DNA from: Agrypnia vestita
Taxonomy: Eukaryota > Arthropoda > Insecta > Trichoptera > Phryganeidae
Direction of reading: 5' to 3'
Assembly: GCA_016648135.1 (NCBI GenBank)
Contig: JADDOH010000163.1
Coordinates: 334,700 to 398,699 of the forward strand
Length of the DNA stretch: 64,000 nucleotides
Position numbers and translations under genes: made by a program. Each line of letters begins with the position of its first letter. Positions within the stretch are counted from its first letter, which is position 1. The notes under the pieces were generated by a model. That model saw nothing but the letters and a program-made list of their open reading frames with translations, was not told the origin of the DNA and searched no databases. Positions 1 through 9,835 of this stretch are shown here, piece after piece.

Positions 1-216
1 GGGGGAATAAGCAGCTGCTGGTGAATTTATCCTGTGATGGTCTGTGCATAATACTGAGAAATTAAGACAGCCACTTTGATTCGTTAGCGACGATGAAAGG
101 AAAAATAATGAAAAGTAGTGGGAGTTTAAAAAAAAGTTTTTTTAAAAAAATATATAATATTTACTCGAAAACCTTTATCTAAATTTCATAGCAAAGTTAT
201 TGGTGAGTAAAGGTTT
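1..216. other. Unassigned AT-rich left edge
   Basis: No coding region, RNA gene or repeat that I recognise. The sequence contains long A and T runs and leads into the 42-bp tandem repeat. Confidence 0.5.
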
Positions 217-510
217 GGCATTGATTTATATTTTATTTATAGAAAACTTGCCATAAATGGCTTTTATTTATGTTTTATTTAGAGAAAACTTGCCGTAAAT
301 AACATTTATTTATATTTTATCTAGAGGAAACTTGCCCTAAATAGCATTTATTTATATTTGATTAAGAGAATACTTGCCTTAAATGGCATTTATTTATATT
401 TTATCTGGAGGAAAGTTGCCCTTAAAGGCATTTATTTGTATTTTATCTAAAGGAAACTTGCCCTAAATAGCATTTATTTATATTTTATCTTGATGAAACT
501 TGCCAAAAAT
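217..510. repeat. 42-bp minisatellite, seven tandem copies
   Basis: Seven head-to-tail copies of a 42-bp unit. The landmark CTTGCC recurs at about 247, 289, 331, 373, 415, 457 and 499, exactly 42 bp apart (the copy at 415 reads GTTGCC). Each unit starts near GGCATTTATTTATATTTTAT and ends near AACTTGCC. Copies differ at a few positions. There is no spacer/repeat alternation, so this is not a CRISPR array, and no long reading frame is preserved. A short unrelated stretch separates it from the mariner at 640. Confidence 0.9.
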
Positions 511-639
511 GATCCCCTATGGGCAAACACGATATTTAGGTCATAAAAAATGACAAATTGTGATGGGGAAAGTGATTTTAAAAACTACAATTAATTTATA
601 ACATGTCACCATTAAACAATATTCATGTATAATTACATA

Positions 640-1754
640 TTAGGTCCTTACATATGAAATTGGCGTTTTGCCGTACTGGCAAATTTGATCTCAAATATCT
701 TCTCTTTGGTTAGGAATTCCAAATCCAAATTTATACAGCTATTTACTCATGTATTTGTGTTTTGAAAATTATAATTCATTTGTTTTTTCCTCAATTGTTT
801 TTTCTTTGCGTCACTCAGTTTACAATATGAAAAACTTGAAATATCGCGTTATTTACGAGTACGAGTTTCACCGTGGCACCAATGCTGCAGAAACGGCTCG
901 AAGGATTAATGATGTGTATGGCGACGGTGCCGCAAAAGAAAACACAGTGCGTTTTTGAAGCAAATTGGTAAGGTGTAAAAGCTTGAAAGGTGGGTACCTC
1001 ACGAATTGAGTGAAGCAAATCAACAAACGCGCGTTGACTGCTGCGTTGCATTACTCAACCGGCACAATAATGAAGGGATTTTAAATCGAATCATTACCTG
1101 TGATGAAAAGTGGATCCTGTACGATAATCGGAAGCGCTCATCGCAATGGCTGAACCCTGCCGAACCAGCCAAACCATGCCCCAAGCGAAAATTGACTCCA
1201 AAAAAGTTACTTGTGAGCGTTTGGTGGACTAGTGCTGGTGTCGTTCACTACAGCTTTCTTAAATCTGGCCAGACGATTACGGCAGATGTCTATTGTCAGC
1301 AACTGCAAACCATGATGGAAAAGCTAGCTGCTAAACAACCGAGGCTGGTTAATCGCTCTAGGCCACTGCTGCTTCACGATAACGCTAGACCACACACTGC
1401 ACAACAGACGGCTACCAAATTAGAGGAGCTTCAATTGGAATGTCTAAGACATCCACCGTACTCTCCGGACCTTGCCCCAACAGATTACCATTTTTTTCGA
1501 AATTTGGATAACTTCTTGCAAAGGAAAAAATTCAACTCCGATGGAGCAGTCCAAACCGCCTTCAAAGATTTTATTGATTCCCGTCCAAATAGTTTTTTTA
1601 GTAAAGGGATCGATGAACTACCTATGAGATGGCAAAAGTGCATAGATAGCAATGGTACATACTTTGATTAAATAAATAAATAAAAAAATAAAATAAAAAA
1701 ATCGGCTTTATGTTCCTCCCATACTAAACGCCGATTTCATATGTAAGGACCTAA
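640..1754 (+). mobile_element. Mariner element, copy 1, internally deleted
   Basis: A DD34D mariner-family DNA transposon. The ends are inverted repeats starting TTAGGTCCTTACATATGAAA, flanked by the TA duplication expected for this superfamily (638-639 and 1755-1756). It is 1115 bp long, against 1285 bp for the intact copy at 6235-7519, so 170 bp are missing. The gap falls inside the transposase helix-turn-helix region, near 956. Confidence 0.93.
827..1671 (+). pseudogene. Mariner transposase pseudogene (copy 1)
   Basis: The reading frame starts at MKNLKYRV (827) but loses 170 bp around 956, between the VRF and LKQIGKV stretches of the intact protein. That breaks the frame. A second lesion turns the Lys codon after IGKV into TAA near 977. 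The catalytic half survives from about 1006: ITCDEKW (first Asp), LLLHDNARPH (second Asp) and YSPDLAPTDYHFF (third Asp). It cannot make a whole transposase, though its ends might still be mobilised by enzyme from copy 2. Confidence 0.92.
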
Positions 1755-2176
1755 TATAAGTTATTTTCCCGTTTTTATAAAAGATTTCAAAATATTAATT
1801 TTACACACATTCGTGTGAAAAATGATCCCTGAGGATCATTTACCCTTATCAAAATTAAACAAAAATCTGATAAAATAATGTGGTGAATTACCGGAAACAC
1901 CAAATCAATAAATGATAACAAATATTAATGCATTCTGAATCGCGCGATAGATATAAAGTAATTACAATTCAACATATCAGTCAGTTTATTAAGATAATTT
2001 ATAAGTATAAGTTTTTTTTTAGATTTTATAAGTATTATAATATAAAGTATTATAATATAAAATAAAATAAAAAAATATAAAGATATATAAGATTAGATAA
2101 TTTATAAGTATAAGTATATAAGGAAAAAAGTCTCACCTTAAATCAAAACAGTGTTTTTTTTTATATTGACTAATTT
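1755..2176. other. Unassigned AT-rich DNA
   Basis: Contains runs of TATAAG/AATATAAA low-complexity sequence around 1995-2110. No gene or recognisable element seen. Confidence 0.5.
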
Positions 2177-2328
2177 GTTTTACCGATACGCCTTTACTGG
2201 AGTCATAATGGTTATTACGAAGATATTTGCACACTTCAACGATAGATGGCATGTTTTACCGATACGCCTTTACTGCAGTCATAATGGTTATTACGAAGAT
2301 ATTTGCACACTTCAACGATAGATGGCAT
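2177..2328. repeat. 76-bp tandem duplication
   Basis: Two adjacent copies, 2177-2252 and 2253-2328, each starting GTTTTACCGATACG and ending GATGGCAT. They differ at one base (GGAGTC versus GCAGTC), so the duplication is recent. No reading frame is evident. Confidence 0.93.
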
Positions 2329-2329
2329 T

Positions 2330-2880
2330 TATAGTTCGGATGGAAGATGGAACCGAAGGGATCGTTTTATATAGAGCACAGGTCGGCAAAGTGCGGCTCT
2401 TTGGCCACGTAAGGGAGGCTCTGGCACACATATCCACGGGCAGGCGAGCCAAGGGGGTCGGTCGGGAAGAGAAAGGAAACACAATTTTTTAGATGGTAGA
2501 AGAAGTCATTCAATTCGAAAACAAATTATCCTTTCTGCTCAAAAAGGGAAACGTTGTTTCACTTTCCGAGTTTCCATCGCCAAGACAACAGAGCGACCTT
2601 AGCATTTGTCAAAAATCCCCTTAATGCTACGATAACAAATTTGAAATTTTATCCTTTTGGCATTGACATTGCTTTACAACTGCTGGATTTAAAAAACAAG
2701 TAAATATGGCGCTCTAAATTTGAACGTCTTTGTGTTGATTTGAAAATATTGGAGAAGAGCAAATGTGAACTTAGTTCACAACACAAATGATCTGCTTTAA
2801 AAGACCTGGAGGAGGAAAACATGATCATGCATGAGGTATTTTCAGCTCGCAACGTCATTTCGATGATGCGATATTATTTT
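2330..2880 (+). pseudogene. Possible hAT-type transposase remnant
   Basis: Translating the + strand past several stops gives VRLFGHVREA and then VIQFENKLSFLLKKGNVVS, followed by FTTAGFKKQVNMAL. The order of a short helix with Lys-rich 'kL..l.kkG' and a later 'kFe..' stretch resembles the middle of ZBED5-like hAT transposases, recalled from the family pattern only. No zinc finger or catalytic residue is visible and the frame is broken at several points. It could equally be an unrelated degraded repeat. Confidence 0.25.
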
Positions 2881-3258
2881 TTTCATAATATTAATAGATT
2901 TCTAAAACAGAATTGAAATCTATTCAGAGGCAAAATATTTTTTGCTTAATATTTTAAATAAATTTTAGATGAAAAATTAAAAAATAAATGCAAATTTATG
3001 CAATTATAATAATAACTCTAACAGTTGGTAATACTAAATACATCGGTCAAGCTTATAGAACTCTCAACAAAAAAGAGCCTCTTCGTTTTTGAACTAGTAA
3101 TACTTATTTCCGAATTTGCGAACCACATTAAATAATAATCATTATTTTCATTAATGTACCACTAAACTTCACCATCCTGTCACACGTATAAGAATAAAAT
3201 GAATAATTTTGGAAGTTTAGAAATAAAACAAATTATAATTTAATTTATATATAAATAG
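2881..3258. other. Unassigned AT-rich DNA
   Basis: Nothing recognisable between the possible hAT remnant and the inverted-repeat PLE structure. Confidence 0.5.
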
Positions 3259-3893
3259 ATTACTTGTCTAAGACCACTAATGAGTTTAAGACTACACGAC
3301 TAGTTTCGACAACTACCGATGTTTTCATCAACGGGTGATGATATAAACTGAAGCATAAGAGTAAAATTAATTATCTAAGGTACTGATAGAGGCGGGTGGA
3401 GTTATGTTTGGGGGGAGGGGGTTAGCTGGGGGTGAGGTTTGAGTTAACGGGAATAAAGTAAGGAGCGGTGAAGAATTTTGAAATATTATGTTATTGATTA
3501 GAGTTTTATTAGAATTTAAATTTTTATGTATTTCTAAATTTTCGAGATTGTTCATTATTTGGCCTTTATATTTAACAGGGTGTAATAGTTTAAGTGTATG
3601 GGAATGGAAAGAATGATTGGTATTAATAATGTGGTTAGAAAATTCTGAAAAATAATTACTAACAAAACCGCGACGGTGTTCTTTTATTCTAATTTTAAGA
3701 TTTCTCGCAGTTTAACCGATGTATTTCATATTGCAGTCATGCAGACATAACTCCACCTACCTCTATCAGTACCGTAGATAATTAATTTTACTCTTATGCT
3801 TCAGTTTATATCATCACCCGTTGATGACAACATCGGTAGTTGTAGAAACTAGTCGTGTAGTCTTAAACTCATTAGTGGTCTTAGACAAGTAAT
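3259..3893 (-). mobile_element. Penelope-like element remnant with inverted terminal repeats
   Basis: Two 148-bp arms in opposite orientation (3259-3406 and 3746-3893) flank a fragment of the PLE endonuclease domain read on the - strand. The arms share landmarks such as TCTAAGACCACTAATGAG and overlap the last codons of the reading frame. Penelope-like retroelements are known for terminal repeats in direct or inverted arrangement, so this fits a 5'-truncated copy with an inverted partial repeat. No reverse transcriptase domain remains. Confidence 0.75.
3367..3745 (-). pseudogene. PLE GIY-YIG endonuclease remnant
   Basis: On the - strand the sequence reads LHDCNMKYIG, a stop, then TARNLKIRIKEHRRGF, NYFSEFSNHI, NTNHSFHSH and LENLEIHKNLN. 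This is the C-terminal GIY-YIG nuclease of Penelope-like elements (YIGxTxRN, KEHRR, the NHSF block). The GIY half is lost, and the codon after YIG is TAA where Gln is usual. From the in-frame Met at 3555 the frame stays open for 62 codons. Non-functional. Confidence 0.8.
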
Positions 3894-4879
3894 GTATTTA
3901 TATATAATTATAATGTCATTCCACAAAGTTAACGCCAGTTCAATAAATAATATATAATTTAATTTGCTCAAGAATACTGTTCAACAATATTACTTTCACT
4001 AACACTTCTCCTCTTCAATCAATATTCCTGTTACATTTCGTCAGTACCTGATCAATTAATTATTTGTATTTCCACCTTATCCATCTTGCGTTTAAAAAAG
4101 AATATTTTAATGTAGTCAGTTTAATACTCCTCCTGCCGATGAAAGATTCTGATACTCTTTATATGATAGAATATAAAATTATAATTAAACTCACGTAAGT
4201 AAAACAAAGTTGATGTTTTTCACCCAATTTAATGATCATCATGAATAATTTCTACAACGTTAACACCAATCCATCAATAATTCAAAAATATCAAATAAAT
4301 ATAAAATTCTTGTTTTTTCAATGCACGCCACTGGAAATCGCTATTAAGAAATAGACTACTTGCACAACTACATATACAGAAATTATGTAATCACGTAGGG
4401 CACGTTTGATACTAGAAATGTCTCGAATCCCTTGCGAAAATTCCTCGTAAAATGTTTTTTCCAAGTACCTTTGTTTCGTTTTAGAACCCCTTCAAAAGAT
4501 GGTGAAATTGTAAGATACATTGTACATAGTTAATGAGGTAACGAGAAAATGCTATCGAGGTCGCTTTGTCTCACAAATACCTACTCACATTGAATGAAAT
4601 CTTATATAAATCAGTTGCAATATAAACACAACCAATGGTTTCATAACGAATATTAACGAATGAGTCTGGCTGAACTAAAATAATAATATTATATTAAAAA
4701 TATAATTTAAAACACGCTTTAAAAAAATTACTAAAGAGGAGAAAATATTTTTTTAACATCCACGGTACTAAAAACGATCGCAGTGTATGCGTATGTTAAT
4801 AAAATTAGCAACGTAACATAAAAATAATATATAATAATTAAATGAAACACGACTTAGTGTAAACCACTAAATATGAATA
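3894..4879. other. Unassigned AT-rich DNA between two PLE remnants
   Basis: No open coding region or transposon end recognised. It may include degraded PLE terminal sequence next to the ribozyme motif at 4880. Confidence 0.45.
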
Positions 4880-4928
4880 AACACCTCTACAAGTTTCAGG
4901 AACGAAGTTCGCTTCCTCAGGAGAATAC
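4880..4928 (-). ncRNA. Hammerhead ribozyme motif of a Penelope-like element
   Basis: Read on the - strand, all core blocks of a hammerhead occur in order: TCTC (4921-4924), CTGAGGA core (4914-4920, matching CUGANGA), a stem II hairpin with GAAC/GTTC arms closed by AG/CT, the GAAAC block (4893-4897), a two-pair stem III (AC-TT-GT), then A at 4888 as the cleavage-site base, and GAGG (4884-4887), which pairs back with TCTC as stem I. PLE terminal repeats are known to carry minimal hammerheads with very short stem III. It lies just 3' of the GIY-YIG remnant on the same strand, as expected. Stem II has one unpaired C, so activity is uncertain. Confidence 0.7.
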
Positions 4929-5016
4929 AATATATACTAAAATTAAATGATCACTATATAATTAACCAGTGGGGTGGAGAGTAGGCGGAGTAAATAGAAG
5001 GGGGAGGGGGGTGTTG

Positions 5017-5440
5017 TTAGGGAATAATTAAGGGATTGTAACTTTGGGTTTTATTTATAATTGGAAAAATGTTAAGTATGGGGTTGTTTGGAAATGGAAT
5101 TTGACTGTTTATTATATTATTATTGAGGTTAATATTTTTTATTATTTCTAAAATTTCAAAACTATCTAATTGTCTATTATTTTTGTTATTTTGTAAAATT
5201 TTAAGACCTAAATTGATGTCGAAAGTATGGTCATGTTCCAGCAAATGGTTTGCAAATTCCGAGTATCCATTGCTATTCAAACATCTTAAATGTTCCTTAA
5301 TTCTTTTTCTTTACTTCTCTTTGTTTTGCCAATGTAAAAGGCTGTACAATCTTTACATTCTAATTTATAAATTCCTGATTTTTTTAATAGCGCTATCCTT
5401 ATCCTTATTTTTTTTAAATTTAGTATTAGTTTAGAAAGCG
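5017..5440 (-). pseudogene. PLE GIY-YIG endonuclease remnant, second family
   Basis: The - strand encodes SGIYKLECKDCTAFYIGKT, with both GIY and YIG motifs and the CxxC typical of Penelope-like nucleases. A frameshift follows near 5320, and then comes an open 87-codon stretch with EFANHLLEHDHTFD and FEILEIIKNINLN, ending near 5017. The sequence differs from the copy at 3367-3745, so at least two PLE lineages are present. The reverse transcriptase part is absent (5' truncation). The hammerhead motif lies about 90 bp downstream. Confidence 0.8.
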
Positions 5441-6086
5441 GGTTAAAAATAATATTTATAAAAACAATTTATGTCATAATACCAGTATCCATTAAAAAAC
5501 ATTTAATTATTAACATAGTACAGGATCATACGCAAAATTATTTTTTGTGTGAATATTGAACGTAAAAAAGCAATGCACAAGCAAAAATATTATTTTTGAA
5601 CGTATTAATATATAATCCCCAATAATTCCTAGAATACAATAGCCTAATCTCATTCCGTTTTCAAAATTAGTGTGATTTCAAAATTGTTATTATCTTAATA
5701 AAATTAAAACATTTTTTACGCTTTGAATCCAATACCAAGCCAAAATTTAAATAGGTACGTTCCGGATTAGAGCAAACTGAAGATTTACTTACTTGATTAC
5801 TTACCATCACGCCATTCCCCCCATTCTCCTGTCCTAACACACAACTCGTCATAATCGTAGAATAACGACGCATGTCATTTTTCTCAAGTTTGCAGGAGAG
5901 CTGTTTTAAGTTTTATTTACATAAAGACACTTTGTCATAGCTCGATAACTACAAAATTTTCTTTTGAAACTTGGGTTAGTTATTTAAAGTTGATACCTTT
6001 CAAACCTCAAATATAGTCAGCGCAGTACAACGACGTTTTTACATATGCTGCATTGTTTTACGATAGCAAATCAGAACCGTCGTTAT
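5441..6086. other. Unassigned AT-rich DNA
   Basis: No gene or element recognised. Confidence 0.5.
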
Positions 6087-6234
6087 AGGGACTTCATATA
6101 GGAATAAATACTATGAAGAACCTTTACTTTTCCTTTGTTAGGAGTATTCTTGAGTACGCATCTCAGGTGTGGAGCCCCAGATATCAAGTTCATATAAACA
6201 GAATCGAAAGTGTTCAGAACAGATTCATAAAATA

Positions 6235-7519
6235 TTAGGTCCTTACATATGAAATTGGCGTTTAGTATGGGAGGAACATAAAGCCGATTTTTTTTATTAT
6301 AATATATTTATTTAATCAAAGTATGTACCATTGCTATCTATGCACTTTTGCCATCTCATAGGTAGTCCATCGATCCCTTTACTAAAAAAACCATTCGGAC
6401 GGGAATCAATAAAATCTTTGAAGGCGGTTTGGACTGCCCCATCGGAGTTGAATTTTTTCCTTTGCAAGAAGTTATCCAAATTTCGAAAAAAATGGTAATC
6501 TGTTGGGGCAAGGTCCGGAGAGTACGGTGGATGTCTTAGACATTCCAATTGAAGCTCCTCTAATTTGGTAGCCGTCTGTTGTGCAGTGTGTGGTCTAGCG
6601 TTATCATGAAGCAGCAGTGGCCTAGAGCGATTAACCAGCCTCGGTTGTTTAGCAGCTAGCTTTTCCATCATGGTTTGCAGTTGCTGACAATAGACATCTG
6701 CCGTAATCGTCTGGCCAGATTTAAGAAAGCTGTAGTGAACGACACCAGCACTAGTCCACCAAACGCTCACAAGTAACTTTTTTGGAGTCAATTTTCGCTT
6801 GGGGCATGGTTTGGCTGGTTCGGCAGGGTTCAGCCATTGCGATGAGCGCTTCCGATTATCGTACAGGATCCACTTTTCATCACAGGTAATGATTCGATTT
6901 AAAATCCCTTCATTATTGTGCCGGTTGAGTAATGCAACGCAGCAGTCAACGCGCGTTTGTTGATTTGCTTCACTCAATTCGTGAGGTACCCACCTTTCAA
7001 GCTTTTTCACCTTACCAATTTGCTTCAAGTGGATTAAAACAGTTTTATCACTAACACCGCAGCCTGCAGCTAACTCGGATGTGGTTTGCGATGGATCCGC
7101 TTCCACAATAGCCTTCAATTCTTCATTATCAACTTTGGTCTCCGGCCGTCCACGGGGCTTGTTCTGCAGGTCGAAATTTCCAGAACGAAAACGTTGGAAC
7201 CAAAAACGCACTGTGTTTTCTTTTGCGGCACCGTCGCCATACACATCATTAATCCTTCGAGCCGTTTCTGCAGCACTGGTGCCACGGTGGAACTCGTACT
7301 CGTAAATAACGCGATATTTCAAGTTTTTCATTTTGTAAACTGAGTGACGCAAAGAAAAAAAAAATTGAGGAAAAAACAAATGAATTATAATTTTCAAAAC
7401 ACAAATACAGGAGTAAATAGCTGTATAAATTTGGATTTGGAATTCCTAACCAAAGAGAAGATATTTGAGATCAAATTTGCCAGTACGGCAAAACGCCAAT
7501 TTCATATGTAAGGACCTAA
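6235..7519 (-). mobile_element. Mariner element, copy 2, full length
   Basis: A complete 1285-bp element with inverted ends TTAGGTCCTTACATATGAAA and TA duplications at 6233-6234 and 7520-7521. It sits inside the LINE at 6087-8440, so it is younger than that LINE. It has an undamaged transposase frame and ends matching copies 1 and 3, making it the best candidate here for an autonomous element. Confidence 0.95.
6312..7331 (-). CDS. Mariner transposase, intact
   Basis: A 339-residue enzyme for cut-and-paste transposition at TA sites. The start is taken at MKNLKYRVI (7331), because the extra 22 upstream residues lie in the terminal region and this Met matches the usual mariner length of about 340-350. 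The N-terminal half is the paired helix-turn-helix DNA-binding region (EFHRGTSAAETARRI; ENTVRFWFQRFRSGNFDL), followed by GRPETKVD and the WVPHEL motif. The DD34D catalytic triad is complete: ITCDEKW, LLLHDNARPH and YSPDLAPTDYHFF. No stop or frameshift is seen, so it could be functional. Confidence 0.95.
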   Translation of the reverse strand: MKNLKYRVIYEYEFHRGTSAAETARRINDVYGDGAAKENTVRFWFQRFRSGNFDLQNKPRGRPETKVDNEELKAIVEADPSQTTSELAAGCGVSDKTVLIHLKQIGKVKKLERWVPHELSEANQQTRVDCCVALLNRHNNEGILNRIITCDEKWILYDNRKRSSQWLNPAEPAKPCPKRKLTPKKLLVSVWWTSAGVVHYSFLKSGQTITADVYCQQLQTMMEKLAAKQPRLVNRSRPLLLHDNARPHTAQQTATKLEELQLECLRHPPYSPDLAPTDYHFFRNLDNFLQRKKFNSDGAVQTAFKDFIDSRPNGFFSKGIDGLPMRWQKCIDSNGTYFD

Positions 7520-7989
7520 TATCTTGACTTTCGTTCCCATCGTATTCACATTAGTAATGTAGATTCCTCGACCTTCTTTAACATTACACCCTGGTCAATC
7601 GCAGAAATACTGCTGATGTTATATTTCTTCATAAACTAGCTACGTCTAAGATTGACTGCCCGGCATTGCTGCAGCGCATCTCCCTGAGAGTACCCGGAAG
7701 ATCCACTAGATCGGTCGAGACCTTGAGCCTTTCACACTGTAATACCAACTCCCGGCAAAACTCTTTTATATATTGCTCGTCTAATTTGTTCAACTCTATA
7801 TTCAGCGACTTGGATCTTTTCAATTCATCGATCTATGAATTTAAAACTCTTGGATATTCACCTCGGTCATAAACCTTCTTTTTTTTCCTCTTCTTTAATC
7901 CAACTTCTTTCTTTTCAACTGACTTCGTATATGTAATTTTTTATCTTGCATCTTTCTTTAATTAACACTTTTTCTTTTGCCCAGACCTC

Positions 7990-8105
7990 GTATATATATA
8001 TATATGTGTGTACGCGTACACACATATGCGCGTGTATATACGCGTGTATATATATATATATGTATGTGTGTGTGTATATGTATATTTATATGTATATATG
8101 CAGAT
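7990..8105. repeat. TA/TG/CG dinucleotide microsatellite
   Basis: Alternating purine-pyrimidine tracts (TATATA, TGTGTG, ACGCGTACAC), with a short palindrome around TGTGTACGCGTACACA. It lies in the 3' region of the LINE. The open frames it produces in several registers are repeat artefacts. Confidence 0.85.
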
Positions 8106-8527
8106 GTATTGATCAGATATCTTTATGCTATACATATATCTTTTGCACTTCTTTTTATTCTTATCTCTTGTCCTTTTTACAAAGTAGATTTGTTCTTTCC
8201 TATCCATTCCTTATTCTCCTTTTACCTCTAATTCTTTGACTCCCGTAGTTTGTTCATAACTTAAAACTTTCACTTTTTTTGTTTTTTATTCTATAACTCA
8301 AGTTATTGTTGCTTTATGTTAAAACACAACAGGTTAATTCTGTGGAAACTTGTAATATGGTCTCTTTACTGTTCAATAATCTTGTATAATCTCTTTATAT
8401 GTACCGTTAGTTTCCCATAAATAAATAAATAAATAAATATAACGACGGTTAAATTAATGAGAAAAAATACAATTTTTATATACCATTAGATGGCTTCTTT
8501 TTTTCACTTTTTAACGATCCAAAAATG

Positions 8528-8990
8528 TCAATATGGAATTTTTTGCACATCCGTCAATGTTGTACAATCATGACGAACTTTTGCCTCATCCACATTCATC
8601 CACCTTCGCAAGCAAGTTCGACGATTGTTGGGGCTTCCAACGGGGCCATCTTCCAGTAAGTGATTAATCCGATCATACCACGTCTTCGGCGGTCGCCCAC
8701 TCTTTCTGGCGCCGTCAATACTTGCGTTACATATCTTTCTTACCATTCTTTCCTCGTTCATTCGCTCATCATGCCAAACCATCTAAGCGGCCCTTTTTTA
8801 AGTCTAATGATTATGCTAAGATCAGCTTTACATTAATTTCTAATATCATTTTACACTCTATCATAAATGGATTTGCCGCACATATACATAGTTACATCTA
8901 AGATATTTCATCCCCGCTACATTCAGTCTACTTTTATTCCTCTTCTGCCCGCTTCAGCCTTCACTTCCCTTTATCTGTGTTGGTAATTCA
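8528..8990 (-). pseudogene. LINE C-terminal fragment, type A
   Basis: The - strand encodes MNEERMVRKICNASIDGA, RKSGRPPKTWYDRI and RRWMNVDEAKVRHD. These are the Arg-rich C-terminal end of a LINE reverse transcriptase polyprotein (the 'ERMVRKI...GRPRKTW' block). An upstream degraded stretch runs to about 8990. A related copy in the same orientation is at 36485-36920. No RT core is present. Confidence 0.7.
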
Positions 8991-9090
8991 AGATTTACTC
9001 ATAAATTGAAAAACATATTAAAAAGGCCATAAAATATCATAGAAAATAACGTAAATAATAATGCAAGATTGAAGAATGTAAAACATTAGC

Positions 9091-9320
9091 CCTTCCTTTT
9101 ACCCCTTCCTCTCCCCCTACCCCTTCCCCTCCCCTGATATATTTTCAATGGAAATATGTACCGTTCGACCGATCGGATCAAAATTTTGAAAAGTATTCTT
9201 TAGGACCCGGCAGATAAAGTAGGCGATATTTCCCCTCTCCCATTTACCCCTTCTCCACCCCCTGATATATTTTCAATGCAAATCTGTACCGTTCGACCTA
9301 TCTGACTCAAATTGGCACGT
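9091..9320. repeat. Two direct repeats of about 55 bp in pyrimidine-rich DNA
   Basis: The sequence from CCCCTGATATATTTTCAATG to TCAAAATT occurs at 9131 and again at 9259 with a few changes, each time preceded by a CCCCTTCC-rich stretch. The period is about 128 bp. It may be 5' flank or internal repeat of the LINE fragment that follows. Confidence 0.75.
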
Positions 9321-9835
9321 AGACCCACGATAATGTATGGCTCCGAATGCTGGAGTATGTACAACTCCTACTCTAGTCAACTCGAATGCTTAGATGGTCG
9401 GCAGGAGTAATATTAAAAGATAGGATTAAAAGTTCACGCATTCGTGATAGCCTGGGTGTCACGGACACAAAAGGTAAGCTGGAGGAGCAAAAGTTGAGAT
9501 GGTATGAGCACACAAAACTGAGACCACCTGATCACACGATGAAGCAGGCAATGTCTATGGAGCTTAATCGACAGTCATCCAGAGGAAAACCAAAGAACTC
9601 CTGGATAACTCTACGCTCCAAAATATTACGGAGAAGCGGCCTGGATGAAAGCGATACCCAGAACCGAAGAAGATACAGCCTGCGAACGAGAAGAGCCGCC
9701 TAACCCAACAGCCTACCTAGGCAATGAGTTGGGACAGTGCAAGGACGAAGATTTGGTAAAAGAAATAGTGATTTTAACTGTTAAAATTTTTCCACTCTGT
9801 CAGGATTCGAAGGTGGAATCTTCTACTCCGTAGCC
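9321..9835 (+). pseudogene. LINE C-terminal fragment, type B
   Basis: Reads MYGSECWSMYN, then VILKDRIKSSRIRDSLGV, KLEEQKLRWYEHTKLRP and SRGKPKNSWITLRSKIL. This is the standard order after the reverse transcriptase of RTE-like LINEs (LYGSECW ... RDRIRN..IR..LGV ... LRWYGHV.RRP ... GRPKKRW). One or two frame breaks are needed at the left end. The RT core and endonuclease are missing. The 3' boundary is near 9835. Confidence 0.75.

Larger units (their letters stand above)
6087..8440 (+). mobile_element. 5'-truncated LINE (non-LTR), interrupted by mariner copy 2
   Basis: The left part (6087-6234) encodes LYFSFVRSILEYASQVWSP and INRIESVQNRFIKY, the region after the reverse transcriptase core of jockey/CR1-like LINEs. 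The reading resumes after the mariner (7520 onward) with the LINE C-terminal patterns CPALLQRISLRVPGRSTR, then NSFIYCSSNLFNS and LDLFNSSIYEFK, up to about 7865. A long pyrimidine-rich 3' untranslated region follows, holding a TA/TG microsatellite and ending in an ATAAATAAATAAATAA tail at 8419-8440. Frameshifts are present, so it is dead. Confidence 0.8.

Noticed and set aside
217..510. CRISPR-like array
   Set aside because: The copies are contiguous with no unique spacers, and the surrounding DNA is insect.
3746..3893. Calling the right PLE arm a second canonical hammerhead
   Set aside because: It reads TTGATGA and TAGAAAC with no clean stem I, so the core is not met. Kept only as a finding about an atypical core.
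7946..8239. Open frames of 81-97 codons on both strands
   Set aside because: They arise from the TA/TG microsatellite and LINE 3' region. The composition is Tyr/Ile/Cys repeats only.
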